This document shows, in pieces, positions 9,235 to 19,300 of a stretch of DNA of 64,000 nucleotides (the stretch's first letter is position 1; every line of letters begins with the position of its first letter). Location of the stretch: assembly GCF_001865575.2 (NCBI RefSeq), contig NZ_CP017565.2, positions 423,802 to 487,801 of the forward strand. The letters are read 5' to 3'. Both the position numbers and the translations under genes were made by a program. This stretch comes from Paraburkholderia sprentiae WSM5005 (GTDB taxonomy: Bacteria; Pseudomonadota; Gammaproteobacteria; Burkholderiales; Burkholderiaceae). Below the pieces are notes generated by a model. The model did no database searches, was not told the origin of the DNA, and saw nothing but the letters and a program-made list of their open reading frames with translations.

Positions 9235-10168
9235 GCGTGATATTCACATTCCCCGGTCAGGGCGCGCAGCGCGCCGGCATGCTGCACGCGCTGCCGGCTC
9301 ACGCGGAGGCCGCCCGCACGCTCGAAGAAGCCAGCGACGCGCTCGGCTACGACGTCCGAACCATCGACGACACGGCGACGCTGCGCTCCACCGTCGCGGT
9401 TCAGCCCTGCCTGCTGATCGCGGGCGTCGCTCAGGCGCGCGTCATCCAGGCGCGCGGCCACGAACCGGACATGGTGGCCAGACTTTCGATCGGCGCGTAC
9501 CCCGCCGCCGTGATCGCGGGCGCCCTGCCGTATGCCGACGCGGTGAGGCTCGTCGCATTGCGCGGCCAGTTGATGGAGCACGCCTACCCGCGCGGCTACG
9601 GCATGACCGCGATCATCAGCATGACGCAGCGCGCGCTCGAACGCCTGATCGCGCGAGTGTCGAGCAATGCCGACCCCGTCTTTCTTGCGAACATCAATGC
9701 GGAAACGCAGATGGTCGTGGCGGGCAGCGATGCCTCGATGAGTCGTCTCGCGGCACTCGCCAGCGAACGCGGCGCGCAACGCTGCGAGCGTCTCGATGTA
9801 GCGGTGCCGTCGCATTGCGCCCTCCTCGACGCGCCTGCAGCCGCGCTTGCCGATGCCTTCGCGACGTCAAGGTGAGTGCGCCGCACATCCTATATCTGAG
9901 CAGCAGTGCCGCGCGGCCACTTTTCGACGGCGCGCGCATCGCCGCCGACCTCGCCGGCAACATGGCGCGGCAGGTACGCTGGCACGACACGATGAGACTC
10001 GCATGGGAACGCGGAGCGCGCCTCGCGATCGAGATGCCGCCCGCAAACGTCCTGACGCGGCTGGCCAGTTCGATTTTTACCGAGGGCGTCGCGGTGAGTT
10101 GCAGCGAAACTTCGTTGCCTGACCTCGGCGCGCTCTTCGACAGAGAAAGCACAGGCGACGAGCGGTGA
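9231..10168 (+). pseudogene. mdcH: Malonate decarboxylase subunit epsilon MdcH, frameshifted
   Basis: MdcH is the malonyl-CoA:ACP transacylase of the complex. It starts MSVIFTFPGQGAQRAGM at 9231 (ATGA overlap with mdcG). The frame ends at 9875 (ADAFATSR), but the expected continuation (VSAPHILYLSSSAARPLF to 10168) is present in another frame, so an indel lies near 9865-9872. In addition the catalytic elbow reads ARLSIGAY where the family has a Gly before LSIGAY, so the GxSxG motif is damaged to R-L-S-I-G. Two independent lesions make loss of function near certain. Confidence 0.8.
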
Positions 10169-10182
10169 AGCGTCAAGCAGCG

Positions 10183-10225
10183 TTTCTCGTGCCAGATCCA
10201 CGCCGATACGAGTAATCTTGTCCAT
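10183..10225 (-). mobile_element. IS110-family transposase N-terminal scrap
   Basis: Reading leftward from 10225 the codons give MDKITRIGVDLARE, the characteristic start of IS110/IS1111-group DEDD transposases. Similarity ends after about 14 residues, and the following sequence is the antisense of mdcH. It marks an old insertion point directly behind mdcH and is separate from the larger IS110 fragment at 10306-10971. Confidence 0.55.
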
Positions 10226-10305
10226 GACTGTGCCCTTCTCAAATGGGTTGCCCAGCACCAACCATCCTGGCATATCGCCATGCCATGGGATTGGAAAAAT
10301 CCTTA

Positions 10306-10971
10306 CTAATTCGGGTAAAACCGCCAGCTGGTGACAGATTCACGCAATGCCAGTTCCAGCCTTTCACATTGCGCGAGACGGTCTTCGATCGTGCGCCGGT
10401 GTTCATTGAACGTCAGTTGTTGCCATGCGCTGTCGAACGAGAACGTACTTATCCAGCGTCGGTGTGTGGGCCCCCAGTTGGGGTGACCAAGGTAATGAAT
10501 GCCGTGGGCAAGCAGAAACGATTTGAGCCTGCAGCGTGCGGCCTTCAGATCTTCCCTGGCAGCCGACCAGGCGCGTGCCAGGTCTCGGAACGCTTCGTCT
10601 TCAACCGATGGCACATGTACGGCCGAGAGGTCGCCGGCGCGTAGTGAACGCACTAGCTTGATCGCGTCGCGACGGTCTGTTTTGACGCGATCTCCCGGTT
10701 TCCGTGGAATGAGTGACGGTGCGCAGACCATGCAGTCGAAGCCTTTATCGACCAGCCTCCTGTACAACCCATATCCGCAGGGCCCCGCTTCATAGACAAA
10801 GCAGATGTGCCGCGCCTTTGTTTGCAACTTCTTGCACAACCGGTCGATATCAATATGCATGGTGCCGACCTTGCCAAACAGTTCGACTTCGCTCATGCCG
10901 ATCGCGTATGCAACCGTGATCGAATCCTTATGGACATCCAGTCCTACGTACAACGTGCTATCGTTTTCCAC
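10306..10971 (-). pseudogene. IS110-family transposase, C-terminally truncated
   Basis: The 221-residue product starts with the DEDD transposase domain (YVGLDVHKDSITVAYA, then KTDRRDAIKLVRSLRAGDL), normal for the first half of IS110 transposases. The family is usually 320-400 aa with a second Transposase_20 domain carrying the catalytic serine, and that half is missing after about residue 220. The element is therefore dead. No typical terminal structure was found on the left side. Confidence 0.8.
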
Positions 10972-11091
10972 GCTGGCCTTCGTGTCGGAACAGACCGATG
11001 AGCGGTGGCTCCATCCCCACTCAATGCGGCTCTGACAGCGATGCTAACCCGCGCTTAATTCCCCTCGGCGGCCAGCCTTGCCGAACGGGAG

Positions 11092-11763
11092 TCATACTGA
11101 CTTTACTGTCACGCAGTCTCCGCTGCCGAGCGCTTCATCTGCGACCGACTTGAGCGGAAGGATTTTTCCGGCTCGCATCTGCTCGTCTGCCGTAATCAGG
11201 GCTACGGCGCCAAGATCGGCGATGCGTTCCTGCAAAGCCTTGGCAGTAAAGCCGCCGAAAACGACGGAGTGAATCGCCCTGATACGGGCACAAGCCTGCA
11301 TGGCGACCACGCCTTCGACCGACATGGGCAGGTAGATGACGACACGGTCCCCGTTGACGACGCCCAGGTCTTTGAGCGCGTTGGCGAACCAGCAGACTCT
11401 GCCATGCAACTCACGATAGGTGAGGCGCGTTAATGCACCGCCGTCCGCTTCAAAGATGATAGCCAACTTCTCGGCATTTCCGTTTTGCAGATGTCGGTCG
11501 ACACAATTGAACGATGCGTTGAGTTGACCGTCCGCGAACCAGCGATAAAAAGGCGCACTGCTTTCGTCGAGAACCTCATTGAACGGCCTTGACCAGAGAA
11601 GATTTATTCGCGCTAGGCGCGCCCAAAAATTCTCATAGTCAGCCTCGGCCTCGGCGCAGAGCGTGTCGTATGCGTCCATACTCGGAACGGTCGCCCGAAT
11701 CGAAAACGCGTCGGGCGCAGGGTAAACGCGGCTTTCCCGCGTCATCGAATCAATCTTGGTCAC
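11092..11763 (-). pseudogene. acsA: Acetyl-CoA synthetase, N-terminal third only
   Basis: The GTG at 11763 is preceded by GGAGA; ATG 11745 is the alternative start. The 223 residues match the N-terminal ACAS domain and the beginning of the AMP-binding domain of acetyl-CoA synthetase ([46 protein letters not shown]). The full enzyme has about 650 residues. The signature loops for ATP binding and the catalytic Lys are missing, so the fragment is inactive. It is flanked by IS110 and IS6 remnants, which probably truncated it. Confidence 0.85.
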
Positions 11764-12012
11764 GGTGTCTCCGCCGCAAGGCTCGGGGTGTCAACAAAGG
11801 AATTGGGCGCTCGAGCGAGCGCAGCCGCCCTCGTCGGTTCCCTACTTTAGTGTTCTTGTTTCCAGTACCGTAACCTGACCACTGCCAACAGATCAATTAA
11901 CCTGAGTAACGAATGGCTAACGTCCGCGAATCAGAAGCACGCTTTATTCAAATGAAGGGGCGCTTCTAGACATGACAAGCAGCACCCAAAGTTAAGTCGC
12001 CGAATCCCTTTC
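11764..12012. other. Gene-free spacer with IS debris
   Basis: No supported gene, promoter or repeat. The stretch separates the truncated acetyl-CoA synthetase gene from IS6-type remnants. Confidence 0.5.
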
Positions 12013-12127
12013 ATCAACACATCGAAAACCCACACTGGTACGCCGCTCCATACAAGTCAACATCACACCCAGCGGACAGTGCAGCCGTTTGAGCACCTTG
12101 TTCAAACCCGCATTCAAGCTCGTCATC
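12013..12127 (-). mobile_element. IS6-family transposase N-terminal scrap
   Basis: Read leftward from about 12127 the codons give MTSLNAGLNKVLKRLHCPL followed by a diverged VMLTC. This matches the start of the IS6-type transposase encoded at 40593 in this same window (VLKRLHYPLDVILTC), after which similarity is lost. It is a remnant of a related but distinct element. Confidence 0.55.
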
Positions 12128-12132
12128 GTTGA

Positions 12133-12321
12133 TCAGCGCTTGACGAACTCCGGTGTCAAGCGCCTGACCCAACGCATGATCGTGGTACACGCCAGCACCA
12201 GTCCACGCCCGGCCATCATCTCGACCACATCGCCCAGGCTGAGCTTGTAGCGAAGGTACCAGCGCACGCACGGAACAATGATCTCACGGTCAAAATGCCG
12301 ACCATCGAATAACCCCTCCAT
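12133..12321 (-). mobile_element. Second IS6-family transposase N-terminal fragment
   Basis: The 62 residues (EGLFDGRHFDREIIVPCVRW, then LSLGDVVEMMAGRGL and TTIMRWVRRLTPE) are the N-terminal HTH part of an IS6/IS240-type transposase. The DDE domain is absent. It sits back to back with the scrap at 12013-12127, so at least two IS6-type elements have been inserted and eroded here, next to the end of the guanidine operon. Confidence 0.7.
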
Positions 12322-12438
12322 ACCCTTTCCGCTTGCTGATCATCGGCTACCTGTTTGTCAGGCTGACTGCTTTAACCGAGTCCTCGAGCCTATTTGCACC
12401 AGAACCCGAATTACCTCGCACGTCCCTCTCAATCGCGC

Positions 12439-13350
12439 TCATTCGACGTTATCGGCGACATGAGTCATGCGAATCATGTGCGGCCGCACGCCGTCGTCCT
12501 CGTCTTGTGACGGCACCGGCGGGTGAATCAGAGCTTCAAGCCGCGACTTCGTCGCGACGAACTCGGGCGACGTGCCCTGCGAATAGTCGCGTGGACGCGA
12601 TACGGGCACTTCGATCAACTCCTGCACCTGCCCCGGATTCGCTTTCAGTACGAGGATGCGGTCCGCGAGAAAGATTGCCTCATCCAGATCGTGCGTGATG
12701 AAGAGGATCGTCACGTCGATGTTGCGCCAGATATCGAGCAGATGGTTCTGCATTTTAGTGCGCGTTTGCGCATCGAGCGCGCCGAACGGCTCGTCCATCA
12801 GCAGGATGCGCGGCCGATTCGCAAGCGCGCGCGCGATCGCAACGCGCTGCTTCATGCCGCCCGACAATTGATGCGGATAAACGTTGGCGAACTTCGTGAG
12901 GCCCACCATATCAAGCCATTGCAGTGCCTCACGCTCCGCCTGGTCTTTGCCCGAGCCGTTCATGTTCAGGCCGAACATGACGTTCTTCTTCACGGTGAGC
13001 CACGGAAACAGGGTATAGCCCTGAAAAACCATGCCCCGATCCGCACCCGGCCCATCGACCGGCTTGCCGTCCAGTAGCACCTCGCCGCTCGTCGGCCGCT
13101 CGAGGCCGGCGAGAATGCGAATCAAGGTCGACTTGCCGCAGCCAGAGGGGCCGATCACGCAGACGAACTCGCGCCGATGCGTCTTGAAGTTTAAGCCGTC
13201 GAGCGCCGTGTACTCGCCCTGACGCGTCTCGAAGCGCTTTTTCAGGTCGCGAACTTCCAGGATCGTCTCTCGCGCCTTCAGGCGCGCAAAGCGCGCACGC
13301 ACGGCTTCAGATTGAATCAGGTACGAGGGGACCGGTTGAGGATTTTGCAC
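12439..13350 (-). CDS. ABC transporter ATP-binding protein (guanidine/urea-type uptake)
   Basis: This is the ATPase of a nitrate/sulfonate/taurine-type importer, last gene of the leftward operon. The 303-residue product has Walker A (GPSGCGKST, about residue 68), Q-loop ([12 protein letters not shown]), signature LSGGMKQR, Walker B ([12 protein letters not shown]) and the His switch (ITHDLDEA). The start is GTG 13350 with AAGGAC upstream. It follows the permease gene by about 57 bp and pairs with it. The substrate-binding protein of the same system is probably the one encoded at 24838-25860. The operon context points to guanidine or a related nitrogen compound as substrate, which is inference. 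Confidence 0.9.
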   Translation of the reverse strand: MQNPQPVPSYLIQSEAVRARFARLKARETILEVRDLKKRFETRQGEYTALDGLNFKTHRREFVCVIGPSGCGKSTLIRILAGLERPTSGEVLLDGKPVDGPGADRGMVFQGYTLFPWLTVKKNVMFGLNMNGSGKDQAEREALQWLDMVGLTKFANVYPHQLSGGMKQRVAIARALANRPRILLMDEPFGALDAQTRTKMQNHLLDIWRNIDVTILFITHDLDEAIFLADRILVLKANPGQVQELIEVPVSRPRDYSQGTSPEFVATKSRLEALIHPPVPSQDEDDGVRPHMIRMTHVADNVE

Positions 13351-13407
13351 GATGAAGTCCTTGTTACGTGGCGAATCTGATCGAAATGAACGAAGCCGAC
13401 AGGCAGG

Positions 13408-14379
13408 TCATGCCTTCAGCACACGGTCCCACGGAAACAGCTTGCGGCCGATGAAGGCGAGCACGATGTCCGTGCCGAGCCCGATGATGCCGATCATCAT
13501 GATCGCCGCGTAGACGTTGTCGAAATGCTCGTAGCGCGCCTGCTGCGTGATATACCAGGTAATGCCCGAACTGGTGCCGACGAGCTCCGCGACGATCAGA
13601 TAAGTCCATGCCCAGCCGAGCAAGATGCGTTGATCGCGATACAGATCCGGCAGAATGCCCGGAATCGCCACGTGCGTGAGCAGACGCAGCTTCTTCGTGC
13701 CGAGCGTCATCGCGGCTTCGAACAATCCATAGTCGAGCTTGCGCGCAGTATTCGCGATGATGAGCATCTGCTGAAAGAGCGTGCCGATCACGATGACGGC
13801 GATTTTCGGCGCGTCGTATATGCCGAGTATCGCCACCATCAATGCGCCGAACGCGGGCGCTGGCAGATAGCGGAAGAACTCGAAGAAGGGCTCCTGCAAA
13901 CGCGCAAACGCGCTGTAGGTGCCGCAGATGATGCCGATCGGCACCCCGATCATCGACGAGATGACGAAGCCCCAAAAGATGATCTGGACGCTATGCCAGA
14001 GGCTTTGATGGAGCCACACGCCATCATGCGATGCGGGCGGCGTCGTGAACGCCGTATAGAACGCGCGCAACACCTGATGCGGCGCCGGCAGGTACACGGG
14101 ATTGGCCGGCTCGCCAACGGGTAGCGCGGCATGATTCGCGCGCGCGTTGGCGAGCTCGTCGGCGAACGTGTCCTTGTCAATGCGCATTCCCGCCTGGAAG
14201 TAATCGACGCTGCCCGGATTGGTGATCAGCATTTGCGGATGCCATACGAATGGTACGTAACTAACCACGCACCAAACGAGGAGCGGCAGCGCGAACGAGC
14301 CGATCCCCAATATCCATTTGCCGCGCAGCGACAACTCGCGGCGCACCCCGAACCACTCCATCCGGCGATTGACTGTCAT
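13408..14379 (-). CDS. ABC transporter permease (guanidine/urea-type uptake)
   Basis: This is an inner-membrane permease of the NitT/TauT class. ATG 14379 is chosen because GGAGGG lies seven bases upstream; an earlier in-frame ATG at 14427 lacks one. The product (323 aa) has an N-terminal helix (IGSFALPLLVWCVVSYVPFV), a periplasmic loop of about 80 residues, then five more helices with the EAA-type loop (EAAMTLGTKKLRLLTHVAIPGILP) that docks the ATPase. It follows the allophanate hydrolase gene by about 50 bp, and the genes appear to be one transcription unit under the guanidine-I riboswitch at 21601-21732. Confidence 0.9.
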   Translation of the reverse strand: MTVNRRMEWFGVRRELSLRGKWILGIGSFALPLLVWCVVSYVPFVWHPQMLITNPGSVDYFQAGMRIDKDTFADELANARANHAALPVGEPANPVYLPAPHQVLRAFYTAFTTPPASHDGVWLHQSLWHSVQIIFWGFVISSMIGVPIGIICGTYSAFARLQEPFFEFFRYLPAPAFGALMVAILGIYDAPKIAVIVIGTLFQQMLIIANTARKLDYGLFEAAMTLGTKKLRLLTHVAIPGILPDLYRDQRILLGWAWTYLIVAELVGTSSGITWYITQQARYEHFDNVYAAIMMIGIIGLGTDIVLAFIGRKLFPWDRVLKA

Positions 14380-14427
14380 TGAACCCTCCGTTGCATGCTT
14401 TCCTCGCGTATTCATTGCCTGCGCCAC

Positions 14428-16296
14428 TCACCTCTCGCTCGTCTCGCGGCTCGCGAGATAAGCACGCCATCCGCGGAACGCCGTGATGTCCGTCGCGCCC
14501 TCGAGCGCGATGCTTTCGCACAGGAAGCCCTGGACCTGCGCACCGTCGGCAAGCGTCAGCGTACCGATGCCAAGCGGCGCCGGCACCTGCGCGACAAAGC
14601 CCCCGAACACCGCGAGCGGCATCTCCCACACCTCGACCTCGATGGCCTCGCCGCCAGCCGGCACGCGCACGAGCCCGGGCTTCGCGACGTTGCCATTCGA
14701 CGCGGCAGGCAGCGCGTAGAGCCGATAGGCCGGCGCGGTCTCAGTCGTCTCGGCAAGACGCGCGCCGCGCTGAGTCAACTGCCAGTTGAGCGGTTCGCCG
14801 CGCAGGTGTGCGCCGACGACGGCAACACGCACATTGGCCAGCTCACCGGTGGCGGGCGCAACGCGAGGCGCGCAATCGTCTGCTGCCTCGTCAAGCCAGG
14901 CGCGAGCCAGGTCAAGCAGCAAGATGTCCTGATGCGCGCGACCAACGAACGTCACGCCGAATGGCAGGCCCGCATGGGCTCCCGCATCGCATACGCCGGC
15001 CGGCACGGCGAGCGCCGACAGGTCCAGCAGATTGACGAAGTTCGTGTAGTAGCCGAAACGCGCGTTGACTGCGATCGGATCCGCTTCGAGTTCGTCGACG
15101 GTCGCCGTCGTGGGCGAAGTCGGCGTGAGCATCACGTCGATGTGCTGCCACACCGTTTCAGCCTGCATGCGCAATGCGGCAAGGCGATCGAGAGCGGCGA
15201 ACACGTCCGCCGCGCTCCAGCGCGCCGCGCCACCGATGATCTCGCGCGTGACGGGAAAAAGCGCGTCAGGCTGCTGGTCGAAGAACGTGCGGATTCCAGC
15301 GAGGCGCTCGGCCACGAAAGGCCCTTCATAGAGCAAGCGCGCGGTAGCGAGAAACGGCTCGAAGTCGATTTCGATCACTTGCGCGCCGGCCGCGCGCAGC
15401 CGTGCGAGCGCGGCATCGAAAGCGCGCGCGTACGAATCGTCGTCGAAGAATTCGAGCTGCGCTGCGCGCGGCACGCCGAAGCGCACGCCGCGCAGCGAGC
15501 GCAGCGGCGCGGGCGAGCCCGATGTCGCCGCGAGGGGCATCCACTCGCGCGCATAGGGATCGCCGTCGGCCACACCGCGCGCGACGTCGAACACGCGCTG
15601 CGCGTCGTTCGCATTGCACGCGAAAATAGAAACGCAATCGAGCGACTTGCAGGCGGGCACCACCCCGAGCGTGCTCAGCACGCCCTTGGTCGGCTTCAAG
15701 CCGACGATGCCGTGAAAGGCCGCCGGCACTCGGCCCGAGCCCGCGGTGTCCGTGCCGAGCGAAAACGCGGCGACGCCGAGCGCGACCGCCACGGCCGACC
15801 CGGAGCTCGAGCCCCCCGACGCGTAGCTTGAATCGAGCGCGTTGCGACATGCACCGTAGGGAGAGCGCTGTCCCGACAGCCCCGTTGCAAACTGGTCGAG
15901 ATTGGCCTTGCCGACCGGAATGGCGCCGTCCGCGATCAGCCGCTCGACGACTGCGGCGCTCTTGTCGGGCGTATAGGCATAGGCCGAGCAGCCGGCCGTC
16001 GTCGGAATACCGGCGAGATCGATGTTGTCCTTGATCGCGAACGGGATGCCGTAGAGCGGCAGCGAGTCGATATCGCATGTTTCCAGCGCGGCGAGATACG
16101 GCTCGAGTTCCGCCTCGGACAGAAGATGGATGAACACGTTATAGTCCGCGTTGAGTGCGGCCGCGCGTGCTCGCAGTTCGCCAATCAGACGCCGTGGGGT
16201 AGTCGTCCCGGCGCGATAGGCGGCGGCGAGCGTCGACAGACGGAGATCGAATGAAGGCATGGCGGATTCTGAGGAATGGTTCGAATAGGGGTTCAT
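14428..16296 (-). CDS. atzF: Allophanate hydrolase
   Basis: The enzyme hydrolyses allophanate to ammonia and CO2, the last step of urea or guanidine carboxylase pathways. The 622-residue protein (from ATG 16296; ATG 16260 is a second in-frame choice and neither has a good Shine-Dalgarno) is an amidase-signature enzyme. The catalytic triad appears as K89 (GIPFAIKDNID), a cis-Ser in GGSSSGSA (161-168) and the nucleophile S187 in GTDTAGSGR. The C-terminal domain of about 130 residues typical of AtzF follows (RLYALPAASNGNVAKPGLVR). It starts ten bases after the carboxylase stop and is co-transcribed with it. Confidence 0.93.
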   Translation of the reverse strand: MNPYSNHSSESAMPSFDLRLSTLAAAYRAGTTTPRRLIGELRARAAALNADYNVFIHLLSEAELEPYLAALETCDIDSLPLYGIPFAIKDNIDLAGIPTTAGCSAYAYTPDKSAAVVERLIADGAIPVGKANLDQFATGLSGQRSPYGACRNALDSSYASGGSSSGSAVAVALGVAAFSLGTDTAGSGRVPAAFHGIVGLKPTKGVLSTLGVVPACKSLDCVSIFACNANDAQRVFDVARGVADGDPYAREWMPLAATSGSPAPLRSLRGVRFGVPRAAQLEFFDDDSYARAFDAALARLRAAGAQVIEIDFEPFLATARLLYEGPFVAERLAGIRTFFDQQPDALFPVTREIIGGAARWSAADVFAALDRLAALRMQAETVWQHIDVMLTPTSPTTATVDELEADPIAVNARFGYYTNFVNLLDLSALAVPAGVCDAGAHAGLPFGVTFVGRAHQDILLLDLARAWLDEAADDCAPRVAPATGELANVRVAVVGAHLRGEPLNWQLTQRGARLAETTETAPAYRLYALPAASNGNVAKPGLVRVPAGGEAIEVEVWEMPLAVFGGFVAQVPAPLGIGTLTLADGAQVQGFLCESIALEGATDITAFRGWRAYLASRETSER

Positions 16297-16306
16297 CGCT
16301 GAAGCT

Positions 16307-19300
16307 TCACGCGCGGCCGATTACGACGATGCGCTGCCCCGCCCGCACGGGCGAACCGGGCGCGACGTACACCTCGTCGACGATTCCGGCGCACGGTGCA
16401 ACGACCGAAATCTCCATCTTCATCGACTCGATGACGAGCAGCACGTCGCCGGCCGCGACCTTCGCGCCGCGGTGCACGTGGACCTGCCAGAGATTGCCGG
16501 CGATCTCGCTGTCGACCGCGATCTGGTGGTCGTCGAGCGGCGTTGCGGCGGTGTCGACGGAGACGGGGGACTCGACTGCGTCTTCCACGCTGCCGGCTTC
16601 GTGCCAGCGTTGCCGCTCAGCCTGAAACGCGGCCTGTTGCTGCGCGCGGAAGCGGTCGATATCGTCGGCTTCGCGTTCGAGAAAGGTCTGGTAGTCGGCC
16701 AGCGACAGTTCGGTTTTCTCGATCCGCAACGGGTATCGCCCGAGCGGAAAGTCCGCGCGTATCCGCAACAGCTCGTCTGCCGGGACTTCGTAAAAGCGGA
16801 TCTGGTCGAAGAAGCGCAGCAGGTACGGCTGGCCGGCAAAATCCGCGGTTTGCCGGAAGCGATTCCACATCTGCAGGGTGCGGCCGACGAACTGGTATCC
16901 GCCCGGACCTTCCATGCCATACACGCACAGATAGGCACCGCCGATGCCGACCGAATTCTCGGCGGTCCAGGTTCGCGCCGGGTTGTACTTGGTCGTCACG
17001 AGCCGGTGCCGCGGATCGAGCGGCGTCGCAACGGGCGCGCCGAGATAGACATCGCCGAGACCCATCACGAGATAACTCGCATCGAAGACGATCTCCTTCA
17101 CTGCCTCGATCGAATCGAGATCGTTGATGCGGCGGATGAACTCCAGATTGCTCGGGCACCACGGTGCGTCCTTGCGCACGGTGGTCATGTATTTGTCGAT
17201 CGCCAGTTGGCATGCCGAGTCGTCCCATGACAGCGGCAAATGCACGATGCGCGACGGCACGCGCAGGTCCTGCAGGAGCAGGACGCGTTGCCATGTGCTT
17301 GCGATAGTCGCGACCAGCGTGGCAAGCGGCAGGCGTTCCGGCTGGTAATGAATCTGCAGCGAGCGGATGCCGGGCGTGAGGTCGATCACGCCGTCGATGT
17401 CGAGTGCTTCGAGCGACTGCATCAAGGCGTGGCCGCGAAAACGCAATACGAGATCGAGCTCAGCGGGTCCGATTTCGAGCAGCAGGTGCGTATCGCCCGA
17501 CAGGCGCGCAACCAGCCGTTCGCGATCCGAGCCGATGTCGAGCACGACCGGCGAGGCCAGTGCGGGCGTCGCGTCGATGCGGGAGGCGTCGAGCGGCGCG
17601 GCGTCTGCCTGGGCTTCGAGCGTGGCGGTCTCCGCGTGGCGGGCCAGCGCGGCGGCGCGTGCCGTCGCGACATCGACGGGAACGAAGCGCACCTTGTCGC
17701 CGGCCTTTAGCTGGCCGATCTGCCAGAGGTCTGCATCGATGATCGTGACCGGGCAGACGAAGCCGCCGAGACTCGGGCCGTCGGGGCCGAGGATCACGGG
17801 CATGTCGCCGGTGAAGTCGATCGCGCCCACTGCATACGGGTTGTCGTGAATGTTCGACGGATGCAGACCCGCTTCGCCGCCGTCTTCACGCGTCCATTCG
17901 GGTTTCGGGCCGATCAGGCGGACGCCGGTGCGACTCGAATTGAAGTGAGTCTCCCATTCGGTGGCAAGAAAGCGGTCGATGTAGGCGGCGCTGAAATATT
18001 CCGGCGCACCGTGCGGGCCATAGATGACCCTCAGTACGCGCACGTCGCGCAGTTGCGGCGTGAGCGGCTCGGGCAACACGGCGCCGGCCGTGCTGTCGGT
18101 CAACGGTTGAAGGTGCAGCACATCGCCGGCCCGCAGCGCGCGGCCGCCGTGTCCGCCGAACTGACCGAGCGTGAATGTACTTTTGCTGCCGAGATACCGC
18201 GCGACATCGAGTCCGCCACGCACGCTGAGATAGGCACGCGCGCCGGCGCCGCGGATCGTACCCAGCGCGAGCGTTGCGCCGGCGGCGATGAAGAGCGCCG
18301 TGTTCATCGGCTGGGCGATGTCGTCGACGGTGATCGGCAACGCCGCGCCTGTGATGGCGACGACCGCGTTCGTATTGAAGCGCAGCGTCGGGCCGCTCAT
18401 GGTGATTTCGAGCGCGGCAGCGGACGTTTCGTTGCCGAGCAGGCGATTGCCGAGTCGCAACGCGCGGTCATCCATCGGACCCGACGGCGGGATGCCGACC
18501 GCCCAGTAACCGAGCCGCCCCGGATAATCCTGGACGGTCGTCTGCGTGCCGCCGCCCAGCACCTCGAGGGTGGTGGCGTAATAGCGCAGGCCTTCGAGAC
18601 AGCGCGTCCACGGCTCGCCGCTCGCGAACGGCGTGTCATCAAGGATCTGCCGCAGATAGTCGCGATTCGTCTCGACGCCATACAGCCGGGTGGCGGCCAG
18701 CGCGTCACCGAGCGCGCGGCGCGCTTCATCGCGGGTCGGCGACCACGCAATCAGCTTCGCCAGCATGGGATCGAAGTGCGGCGGCACTTCGCAGCCGGCT
18801 TCGATCCAGGTGTCGATGCGCAGCGCGCGGCCATCGGCAGCGGGGAACGCAACGTCCGTCAGCAGGCCTGGACTCGGTTTGAAATCGCGGCCCGGATCTT
18901 CGGCGTATAGCCGCGCCTGAATCGCGTGACCCGTAGGGCGCAGGCCGCGCACAAGCGTATCGAGCGGCGCCAGCGTACCGGCTGCCAGTTCGATCATCCA
19001 GCGCACCAGATCGACGCCCCAGACCTGCTCCGTCACGCCGTGCTCGACCTGCAGACGGGTGTTGATTTCCAGAAAATAGAAGCGCTGTGCAAGGCTGTCG
19101 TAGACGAATTCGACGGTTCCCGCCGAGCGGTAGCTGACCGCCTTCGCCAGCCGGATCGCGGCGTCGCAGAGCGCATCGGCTATGCCGTCGGGCAGGTTCG
19201 GCGCGGGCGTCTCCTCCAGCACCTTCTGGTTGCGCCGCTGCACGGAACAGTCGCGCACACCGAGGGCGATGGCAGCGCCTTTGCCATCGCCGAAGATCTG

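Noticed and set aside
8469..9815. 448-codon minus-strand frame across madM, mdcG and mdcH
   Set aside because: Low-complexity Arg/Ala translation, opposite recognisable malonate genes.
14395..15831. 478-codon open frame opposite the allophanate hydrolase gene
   Set aside because: Arg/His-rich translation with no domain; an antisense shadow of a high-GC gene whose real strand shows a complete amidase-signature enzyme.
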